DNA of 5,278 nucleotides from Acidimicrobiia bacterium (GTDB lineage: Bacteria; Actinomycetota; Acidimicrobiia; Acidimicrobiales; Hopanoidiivorantaceae). This document shows positions 1-5,278 of this stretch, piece after piece (positions within the stretch are counted from its first letter, which is position 1; each line of letters starts with the position of its first letter). The notes under the pieces are model-generated. The model was given only the letters and a program-made list of their open reading frames with translations. It was not told the origin of the DNA and did not search any database. The stretch lies in NCBI GenBank assembly GCA_020027305.1, contig JAHRAM010000024.1, forward strand, positions 1 to 5,278, in the 5' to 3' direction. The position numbers and the translations under genes are program-made.

Positions 1-1
1 C

Positions 2-3000
2 AAAGATATAATCCCAAAAATACTTTCTTATGAGCTAGAAAACTTGCATTCCATTCTTAAAAGCCCAGACCAAATAAACAAGTTAAACAGATGGGAAAGC
101 CAAGTCAAATATTACCTTCAAAAACCTAGAAATCTAAATAACCTGGTTCAAGATATCACATTGCTTCTTCCCTTGCTGAGCTTTCCGCCAAAAGATAGCA
201 AGAATAAAAAGTTGCTTGAGCTGCCCCACACTCAATGGCTCATTAAATTTATTTCACGTTTTTATGAACTGCTTATTTCTACTTGGCAACACATTCTCAC
301 CGACTTCACCCTCAAGGATGTGGCTGAGCGAATTCAAAAAGGCGAACTGACCTTCCACGATTCTTTGGTGCTAGCTCGCCAACTGCTCCAACACGATAAA
401 TTCGGGCAAGAAATACTTGGGGATTTGGCAACTGAGTATCCCTACATATTAATTGATGAGTTCCAAGACACTGACCCAATTCAGCTAGACATTGCTGTCT
501 TGATTAGCCAGATGGCAGCCAAAAAAATGGGTGGGGATGAATCACTAACAGTAGTCGGCGACCCCAAACAAAGCATCTATGGATTCCGTGGGGCAAGCCT
601 TGAAAACTATTTAACCGCAAAAGAAAGTGTGGGAAGCGAAACTGTTGAGCTAATCCAAAACTTTAGAACGGTGGAGCCAATTATTTTCTGGATCAACAAA
701 ACCCTTTCCCCACTTGTTCATAACCAAAACTCACCCGCCAAAAGTAGTGGCGAGCTTATAGCTGTCAGAGAAATCCCCAAGAGCAAAAGAGAAGAAGTTG
801 GGCCATCTGTGTATCTCATAGATTACACCCCCACCGGTGATAAGAAGCCAAGCATGGATGAAAAAAGGCAGAGCGAAGCTGAAAGCATTGTTCAAACCAT
901 TGGCAAAATGCTAAAAGAAAAATGGCTGACTGAAGATGGGCAAGACACAAAAGATAAAAAAGGAGAAACTTGGCGACCAGTTGAGCTTAAAGATATTTGT
1001 ATCCTTGTTCGGGCAAGAACAGAAATTGACACCCTAATTAACACTTTGCAAAAATATCAAGTTCCATACTCCTTAGAGCTGGGCGACTTTATTTATGAGA
1101 CACCACAAATAATTGACTTGATTGATGTGCTTTATGCTTTGGAAGACCCAAGCAATGACTTTGCCGTAGTTCGAGCGCTTAGAACTCCCTTGTTTGGGGT
1201 GGGCGATGATGAACTATACACATATAGGGTGAATATGAAAAAGGCGAGCAAGGGCGCGAGTATTTGGAATTATTTAGCTCACAACACTAGGGCAGGAACT
1301 AAAGGCCGGGCAGAAACTACAAATAAAGCGCCAGAAAATAAAGTGCCAGAAAAAATTGTGGCTGCTTTTTCTTATCTCACAGAACTACACCAAAAAAGTG
1401 CGGAGTTAGAGTTGGGGCAACTGGTTTCACAAATCATAAGCGACCGAATGCAATTAGAAGTTACTAGAAAAACTATGGATGGGCTAGATTTTGACACCAC
1501 TCAACGACATCTAGAGATTTTTACAAATAAAGCATCACAGGTTGCACACCTTAAAGAATTCCTTGAAACCGTTCAACAAGAAATTGATACTAAAACTAGG
1601 TTCAACTCCCCCGCTCAGCAAGCTACAAAAAACGCAATAAGAATAATGACGATGCACAATGCCAAAGGGCTGGAATTCCCAGTTGTAATTCTTTGCAATC
1701 TTTTTAAGAACCCCAAATATGAGGGGTTGAAGGTGATGCCAGCCATTGGTACTTCGCTTGAAAAAAATTCGCTGGCGCTACATTTCAGTGCCAAGCTTAA
1801 AAATGAAACTTTTGAAAAACATGAAAAAGAATATCGCGAGCAAGAAACACTTGAAGAAAATCGCATTCTCTATATGGCTGCCACCCGTGCCAGAGACCAC
1901 TTAATCGCCCCAATGTGTTTACCTTCTACCAAAAAAACACCTGCCCTTGCTGAATTAATTGCCAAACAAAATAAAATGTTTGCTGCCAATAACCCCAACC
2001 GCACTTCAAGTAAAGAAATTGAAATTGTTGAAGCAGAAAAAATAAAGAGCAAGTTGAGTGCCGAAAAAATTGTCAAAATAATCGCCCAAACGATTGCTGG
2101 GCAAAGTGAGGCTGGTAGAAATAGTGAGAGTGGTGGAAATAATAATAACGAAAAGAATGTTGGGATGGCTGATACAAATAAGCTAATCAACCCAAAAAAC
2201 TGGGAACAAGAAAAATCTCGAGTGCTTGCTGAAGCTCAATCAAAAAATCTGATTTCAGCTTCTGACATTAGACGACAAGTTATTGAAGCGATAGAAAAGT
2301 CAAGTCAAAATATAAGCTCAGAGGCGCTAGAGGCAAGCAAGAATTTGAAAAAGGAAGGTGCGAGTAAAGAATCAATGTCAGAAAAAGAAGAGGGGCAAGC
2401 AAAGACTGGCAAAGAGTGGGGTGAAGAAACAGATAAAAAGAAGGGCAAAGAAACAGATCAAGAAATAGGAATTGATGAGACTGCAGAAACAGGTGGAACG
2501 GAAGCAAACCCAATTTCAACTAGAGGGCGACTATCAAAAAGCAAGGGATCTGATTTTGGCGATGCCGTTCACAAAGTGCTTCAGTTCGCCGACTGGAATA
2601 GCAAAACTATTTTAGAAGATGTCAAAAAATATAGCCAAGAATTTTCAAATAGCGGGCTTTCAAACGGTGAAGATTTGACAAAAGCGAAAAGAGATGAGGG
2701 AATTGAAGCAGCTAAAGAGAATAAAGAGGCTGAAAGAATTGAAGAGGCCGTCAAGCACTTTTTAGAATCTGAAGTCGTTAAAGAAGCAATGACATCTTCT
2801 TATTACCGAAAAGAAATCCAACTACAAACTAAAGCTGATACGAAATTCAAGGTTGAACCCAATTCCCAATCTGGCAATGAACCTGATATTAAAACTGAAA
2901 AGGGATTTTTCTTTAGAGGCTTTGTAGACCTTTTATATAGAAATGACTTACATAAAAATGACAAGCAAAACGAAAATGGCAATTCCTCTTACACAATTGT

Positions 3001-3298
3001 AGATTTCAAAACAATCGGCAAACTTGATGACAACTTTATCGCCAAGCGAATGAACGACTACAAATATCAAGGGGCTTCATACGTGCTTGCCCTACAAGAA
3101 ATTATTGGTAGAGACGATTTCCAAATTAACAGTATCAATGAAAACGCTGCTAAAACAACAAGCAAAACAACAACCAATCTAAGCCCAGAAGTAAAAATGA
3201 AATTTGCGTTTGGAAATGAAACTGGTGTCAAGGTCATAGAAATGACAGAAAAAGAAATTGCTGATACTATCGCCGAAATCAAAAATGGAGCTGCTTAA
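2..3298 (+). CDS. addA: AddA/RecB-type UvrD-family helicase-nuclease, 5' partial
   Basis: The protein is a superfamily 1 ATP-dependent DNA helicase fused to a nuclease, of the kind that resects double-strand breaks for RecA-dependent repair, normally with an AddB partner (family knowledge). The frame is open from base 2 and has no start in view; a TTG at 44 is not a credible start because coding continues upstream. Visible helicase motifs in order are: motif II ILIDEFQDTDPIQ (446-484), motif III VVGDPKQSIYGFRGA (551-595), motif IV QNFRT (656-670), the AddA-like segment from DICILVRAR (992) to TPLFGVGDDEL (about 1216), motif V TMHNAKGLEFPVVI (1649-1690) and motif VI ILYMAATRARDHLI (1865-1906). 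Walker A must lie upstream. A polar, low-complexity linker follows (about 1907-2542). The C-terminal RecB-like PD-(D/E)XK nuclease shows DFGDAVHKVLQ (His at 2570), GFVDLLY (Asp at 2927), IVDFKT (Asp 3002, Lys 3008) and QGASY (Q-xxx-Y, 3068-3082), so it looks catalytically complete. HKVLQ favours AddA over RecB. The symbol is likely but not proven, since no addB is in view. The stop is TAA. Confidence 0.93.
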   Translation, partial: KDIIPKILSYELENLHSILKSPDQINKLNRWESQVKYYLQKPRNLNNLVQDITLLLPLLSFPPKDSKNKKLLELPHTQWLIKFISRFYELLISTWQHILTDFTLKDVAERIQKGELTFHDSLVLARQLLQHDKFGQEILGDLATEYPYILIDEFQDTDPIQLDIAVLISQMAAKKMGGDESLTVVGDPKQSIYGFRGASLENYLTAKESVGSETVELIQNFRTVEPIIFWINKTLSPLVHNQNSPAKSSGELIAVREIPKSKREEVGPSVYLIDYTPTGDKKPSMDEKRQSEAESIVQTIGKMLKEKWLTEDGQDTKDKKGETWRPVELKDICILVRARTEIDTLINTLQKYQVPYSLELGDFIYETPQIIDLIDVLYALEDPSNDFAVVRALRTPLFGVGDDELYTYRVNMKKASKGASIWNYLAHNTRAGTKGRAETTNKAPENKVPEKIVAAFSYLTELHQKSAELELGQLVSQIISDRMQLEVTRKTMDGLDFDTTQRHLEIFTNKASQVAHLKEFLETVQQEIDTKTRFNSPAQQATKNAIRIMTMHNAKGLEFPVVILCNLFKNPKYEGLKVMPAIGTSLEKNSLALHFSAKLKNETFEKHEKEYREQETLEENRILYMAATRARDHLIAPMCLPSTKKTPALAELIAKQNKMFAANNPNRTSSKEIEIVEAEKIKSKLSAEKIVKIIAQTIAGQSEAGRNSESGGNNNNEKNVGMADTNKLINPKNWEQEKSRVLAEAQSKNLISASDIRRQVIEAIEKSSQNISSEALEASKNLKKEGASKESMSEKEEGQAKTGKEWGEETDKKKGKETDQEIGIDETAETGGTEANPISTRGRLSKSKGSDFGDAVHKVLQFADWNSKTILEDVKKYSQEFSNSGLSNGEDLTKAKRDEGIEAAKENKEAERIEEAVKHFLESEVVKEAMTSSYYRKEIQLQTKADTKFKVEPNSQSGNEPDIKTEKGFFFRGFVDLLYRNDLHKNDKQNENGNSSYTIVDFKTIGKLDDNFIAKRMNDYKYQGASYVLALQEIIGRDDFQINSINENAAKTTSKTTTNLSPEVKMKFAFGNETGVKVIEMTEKEIADTIAEIKNGAA
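2423..2494 (+). repeat. Three imperfect 24-bp (8-residue) tandem units in the helicase linker
   Basis: Three consecutive in-frame units encode EETDKKKG (2423-2446), KETDQEIG (2447-2470) and IDETAETG (2471-2494). The first two share the nucleotide core GAAACAGAT; the third is diverged. They lie in the Glu/Lys/Thr/Gly-rich linker between helicase motif VI and the nuclease domain, where sequence is free to vary. The pattern suggests old tandem duplication followed by drift. The third unit is weak and could be chance in a compositionally biased stretch. Confidence 0.5.
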
Positions 3299-3313
3299 AG
3301 TAGCCTTAAATAT

Positions 3314-4000
3314 ATGTCAGACGTGTGGGTGATAATCCTAGCAGGCGGTTCTGGAACTCGCTTTGGTAAGCAAAAGCAGTTTGAAGAGATTGCTGAAATT
3401 CCAATATATATATGGGCGTTTAAAACCGCTCAAGAGATTACTACTGAAAATATTATCTTGGTTGCCCCAAAAGAGGCGATTGGTGAAATAGTTCCAAACG
3501 AGCGAACCAGACAAAAACTTTTGAAAAAAGGTGTAATGAGTGAGCAAATGGTAGAAGGTGGAAATACCCGCTCAGCTTCAGTTAGAGCCGGAATAGAAAA
3601 ACTGAAGGAAATGGGAGCAAATGACACAGATATTGTTTTAGTTCATGATGCTGCTCGCCCCCTTGCTACTAAAGAAATCTATTTAGATGTCATCCAAGAA
3701 ATTCGTGATGGAGCTGATGCGGCAACTCCTGCCATTCCTATAACCGATACCATAAATACCACCGATGGAGAAATCGTTGACCGAAAAAAGCTCTTGGCGC
3801 TCCAAACTCCACAAGGTTTTCGATTTGACATACTAAAAGAAATCCACGAAAATGGTGAAGAAGCCACTGACGACATTAGCCTATGTTTGAAACACAACAA
3901 AAAAGTTTCTTACACAACTGGCGATGTTAAAAATCTCAAAATTACCGAACCCATAGATTTGAAAATCGCCAAATTTCTTCTCACACAGAAGCCTTCTTAA
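3314..4000 (+). CDS. ispD: 2-C-methyl-D-erythritol 4-phosphate cytidylyltransferase (IspD)
   Basis: IspD joins MEP to CTP, giving CDP-methylerythritol and pyrophosphate, the third step of the cytosolic MEP isoprenoid pathway. The 228 residues match the family's usual 225-240. The nucleotide-binding loop is IILAGGSGTRFGKQKQF (7-23), with Arg16 and Lys21 aligning with E. coli Arg20 and Lys27; this loop is two or three residues shorter than usual. Further signatures are GGNTRSASVRAG (82-93), VLVHDAARP (108-116, Asp112 equivalent to E. coli Asp106), DRKKL (156-160), LQTPQGF (163-169), TDD (185-187) and NLKIT (207-211, Lys209 equivalent to E. coli Lys213). All catalytic positions I can align are kept. 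The ATG at 3314 places the P-loop-like motif correctly, and the preceding in-frame stop is the TAA of the helicase gene at 3296. No Shine-Dalgarno sequence sits at normal distance; a GGAG at 3287-3290 is 23 bases upstream. Close spacing suggests co-transcription or coupling with the helicase gene. Confidence 0.96.
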   Translation: MSDVWVIILAGGSGTRFGKQKQFEEIAEIPIYIWAFKTAQEITTENIILVAPKEAIGEIVPNERTRQKLLKKGVMSEQMVEGGNTRSASVRAGIEKLKEMGANDTDIVLVHDAARPLATKEIYLDVIQEIRDGADAATPAIPITDTINTTDGEIVDRKKLLALQTPQGFRFDILKEIHENGEEATDDISLCLKHNKKVSYTTGDVKNLKITEPIDLKIAKFLLTQKPS

Positions 4001-4089
4001 AAACTTAAATAGCGCCAAACCCTAAACCAAGACAAGACTTAAGTAAAAATAAACCTAACTAAAACTAGAACCTAAACAGAAATACACGA
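4001..4089 (+). other. A/C-rich spacer between ispD and ispF
   Basis: This 89-base spacer is rich in A and C and poor in G and T on the + strand, with CCTAA recurring at 4021, 4054 and 4071 inside loosely similar AAACC-type blocks. I see no hairpin with a T-tract, no recognisable -10/-35 pair, no open frame of note and no Shine-Dalgarno sequence before the ispF ATG. A TAG at 4066-4068 closes the ispF frame upstream, so the gene cannot start earlier. It probably lies within a transcript. Confidence 0.5.
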
Positions 4090-4596
4090 ATGAAAATAGG
4101 ATTGGGCTTTGACTGCCACCCCTTTGATGAAACTGACGGAAGGAAACTTATCTTGGTTGATGAAACTGACGGAAGGAAACTTATCTTGGGCGGTGTAATT
4201 TTTGAAGGCGAAACAGGATTAGTTGGACACAGCGATGGCGATGTTGTGGCACATGCCTGCGCCGATTCTCTTTTAGGAGCGTCTGGATTGGGTGACTTGG
4301 GCCAGCACTTTCCTGATGACAAAAAACTTGAAAGCCAAGACAGTATTCAAATGCTAAAAGAAGTAGTTAGAAAAGTGAGACGGGCAGGATTTCTTGTTGA
4401 AAATATTGATTGTGTTGTTGTGACAGACCATCCAAAAATCTCAGACAAAAGAGACCAGATGCAAAAAAATCTATCGGCTTGCGTTCGAGCTCCTGTCAGT
4501 GTTGGCGGCAAAAGAACTGAAGGAATGAACGTTGGCAAAGAGGGGATTACCTGCTTTGCTGTTGCCCTGCTAAATGAAACCGAAAACAAATACTAA
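4090..4596 (+). CDS. ispF: 2-C-methyl-D-erythritol 2,4-cyclodiphosphate synthase (IspF) with an 11-residue internal duplication
   Basis: IspF cyclises CDP-methylerythritol 2-phosphate to methylerythritol 2,4-cyclodiphosphate, releasing CMP; family members are homotrimers with the active site between subunits. The N-terminus MKIGLGFDCHPF supplies metal ligands Asp8 and His10. HSDGDVVAH (47-55) supplies the catalytic-loop His47 and the third zinc ligand His55 (E. coli His34 and His42). Also kept are ADSLLGASGLGDLG (58-71), HFPD (73-76), DHPK (113-116) and TEG (143-145, with Glu144 equivalent to E. coli Glu135). The length is 168 residues against about 157-160 for the family; the excess is explained by an exact repeat of DETDGRKLIL plus one residue (13-22 and 24-33). 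Removing one copy gives 157. The usual KATTTEKLGFTGRGEGI-type loop reads VGGKRTEGMNVGKEGI and is about two residues shorter. The ATG at 4090 is supported by alignment and by an in-frame stop at 4066; no Shine-Dalgarno is visible. It follows ispD, as in many bacteria. Confidence 0.95.
   Translation: MKIGLGFDCHPFDETDGRKLILVDETDGRKLILGGVIFEGETGLVGHSDGDVVAHACADSLLGASGLGDLGQHFPDDKKLESQDSIQMLKEVVRKVRRAGFLVENIDCVVVTDHPKISDKRDQMQKNLSACVRAPVSVGGKRTEGMNVGKEGITCFAVALLNETENKY
4124..4189 (+). repeat. Perfect 33-bp tandem direct repeat (two copies) inside ispF
   Basis: Bases 4124-4156 and 4157-4189 are identical at all 33 positions, and identity stops at the next base on each side. The length is a multiple of three, so the frame is kept and 11 residues are added. 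The unit runs from TTGATGAAACTG to CTTATCTTGG and itself holds GAAACT twice. There is no extra microhomology at the breakpoints. Full identity, including silent positions, indicates either a very recent duplication or an assembly or sequencing artefact. Confidence 0.97.
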
Positions 4597-4717
4597 AAAA
4601 ATTGATAGTGAAGAATTAAGCAATAACAAAATGGGTGACAGATAGAGAAAAAGGCGAAGAAATAAAGAACAAGCCAATAAATAAATTAACAATAGAGAAG
4701 AGAAAAAGAATTAAAAA
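4597..4717 (+). other. A-rich spacer between ispF and rlmB
   Basis: This 121-base spacer is dominated by A and purines on the + strand and holds no gene; the only ATG start (4631) closes after four codons. A purine-rich run at about 4694-4710 (GAGAAGAGAAAAAGAA) precedes the rlmB ATG and could act as a weak ribosome-landing region, but it has no clear Shine-Dalgarno core at standard spacing. No inverted repeat followed by a T-tract was found, so there is no evident terminator after ispF. Such genes as cysS that lie between ispF and rlmB in other bacteria are absent. Confidence 0.5.
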
Positions 4718-5278
4718 ATGGCAAATAAAGAATCTAAGAAACCATACAGGGCGCTACAACAAAAACGCACTAAGGCACCAGTAAAAAAACTTACCCAGTC
4801 AAAAAGTTCCACCCACCAAAAACAAAAATATCAAAAAGCTAAAGGGTCACAAAATAAAAGATTTCAAGGGGCAAAAAATGTTGCTCCTTCTAAAAAGAGT
4901 GTTGCCCAAAAAATTGGTGCTGAACAAATTGAAGGCAGGCGAGCTGTGCTTGAGTTGCTCATTGCTGGAAACCGAAAGACCTATGAGATTTATTTTCTTG
5001 CCGACCTAAAGCCTTCGCCAATACTTGATGATATCAAAACCATTGCCGAATCAGAAGGGGTGAAAACCCAAACCATCTCAAAAGCTAAATTTTTTCAAAT
5101 CGCAAAAACCGAAACACCCCAAGGCGTTATCGCAAAAGCGAGTGTCTTAAAACCCGTTGAGCTTGAATCACTTTTGACAAATCAAGATTCCAGCAAAACA
5201 TCAAATAGGGTGTCGGGCGGAACTCCCCCTTTCCTTCTGGTGTTAGACGGAATTGTCGACACCGCTAATTTGGGAAGA
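4718..5278 (+). CDS. rlmB: RlmB-type 23S rRNA (guanosine-2'-O-)-methyltransferase, 3' partial
   Basis: This is the start of a SpoU/TrmH-family (SPOUT) methyltransferase. RlmB proteins 2'-O-methylate a guanosine in the peptidyl-transferase region of 23S rRNA (G2251 in E. coli) using S-adenosylmethionine. The frame is open for 187 codons and leaves the window without a stop. Residues 1 to about 66 form a basic Lys/Gln-rich tail (about 20 Lys/Arg, one acidic residue), probably unstructured and rRNA-binding. Then comes the SpoU substrate-binding domain: IEGRRAVLELLIAGNR (71-86) and TPQGVIAKA (133-141, the conserved QG(V/I)xA element). FLLVLDGIVDTANLG (172-186) begins the catalytic SPOUT domain as motif 1, with Asn184 in the conserved position and Thr where Pro is common. 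The knot and SAM-binding motifs 2 and 3 lie beyond the window. The ATG at 4718 is firm: an in-frame TAA ends three bases before it and no later start would keep the first domain. The paralogue TrmH (tRNA) is less likely because that family lacks this N-terminal domain. Confidence 0.93.
   Translation, partial: MANKESKKPYRALQQKRTKAPVKKLTQSKSSTHQKQKYQKAKGSQNKRFQGAKNVAPSKKSVAQKIGAEQIEGRRAVLELLIAGNRKTYEIYFLADLKPSPILDDIKTIAESEGVKTQTISKAKFFQIAKTETPQGVIAKASVLKPVELESLLTNQDSSKTSNRVSGGTPPFLLVLDGIVDTANLGR

Noticed and set aside
44..46. TTG at 44 as the start of the helicase gene
   Set aside because: The same frame is open back to base 2 and the protein would lack Walker A; the gene is simply cut by the window edge.
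1615..2519. Hydrophobic-looking open frames on the - strand opposite the helicase gene
   Set aside because: They are reverse complements of Lys/Glu-rich coding sequence, which gives Leu/Phe/Ser-rich shadows; no starts with ribosome sites and no recognisable domains.
3985..4004. Inverted repeat AGAAG-C-CTTCT at the end of ispD as a terminator
   Set aside because: The stem is only four or five pairs with almost no loop and is followed by A rather than T on the + strand, so it is not an intrinsic terminator.
4020..4075. Telomere-like CCCTAAA and recurring CCTAA
   Set aside because: CCCTAAA occurs once; the rest are irregularly spaced partial matches in an A/C-rich spacer, so chance is the simplest explanation.
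3338..4589. Short - strand open frames opposite ispD and ispF
   Set aside because: They overlap fully with genes whose conserved motifs prove the + strand reading, and they resemble no family I know.
2..4596. Alternative genetic code with TGA read as an amino acid
   Set aside because: All three completed genes end in TAA at the expected family length and contain no in-frame TGA, so nothing here calls for recoding.
4602..4630. Possible promoter for rlmB with TTGATA as -35
   Set aside because: The expected -10 position holds only a poor match (TAACAA), which is not convincing in such A-rich sequence.
4631..4645. Small open frame starting at ATG 4631 between ispF and rlmB
   Set aside because: It stops after four codons and has no support as a peptide.

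Overview
The window is a stretch of bacterial chromosome, all on the + strand, with three housekeeping themes: DNA double-strand break processing, isoprenoid precursor synthesis by the MEP pathway, and ribosomal RNA modification. It is AT-rich (roughly 40 % G+C by eye), and the coding strand is strikingly A-rich and purine-rich. The MEP genes and the AddA/RecB-type nuclease-helicase mark it as bacterial. The sequence alone does not fix the phylum. The order ispD-ispF-(...)-rlmB recalls the cluster of Firmicutes (ispD-ispF-gltX-cysE-cysS-mrnC-rlmB) and of Actinobacteria (carD-ispD-ispF-cysS-rlmB), here without the genes usually between ispF and rlmB. That fits a low-GC, compact or reduced genome, but this is inference.

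Layout. Positions 2-3298: the 3' part of a large UvrD-family helicase with a C-terminal PD-(D/E)XK nuclease (AddA/RecB type); its 5' end, including the Walker A motif, lies before the window. Positions 3314-4000: ispD, 15 bases downstream and in the same reading frame. Positions 4001-4089: a short A/C-rich spacer. Positions 4090-4596: ispF, which carries a perfect 33-bp in-frame tandem duplication near its N-terminus. Positions 4597-4717: a very A-rich spacer. Positions 4718-5278: the N-terminal 187 codons of an RlmB-type 23S rRNA 2'-O-methyltransferase with a long basic N-terminal tail, running off the window end.

How the genes relate. IspD and IspF catalyse the third and fifth steps of the MEP pathway to IPP/DMAPP; IspE, the step between them, is not here. 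The helicase-nuclease and the rRNA methylase have no metabolic link to them and are probably neighbours by shared transcription. All genes point the same way, spacers are short, and no convincing terminator or promoter is visible, so one operon is plausible. None of the three visible starts has a clear Shine-Dalgarno sequence.

I see no mobile element, CRISPR array, RNA gene or new defence-like system. The observation most worth a second look is the exact 33-bp duplication in ispF, followed by the low-complexity repeat-bearing linker in the helicase and the altered CDP-binding loop of IspF.
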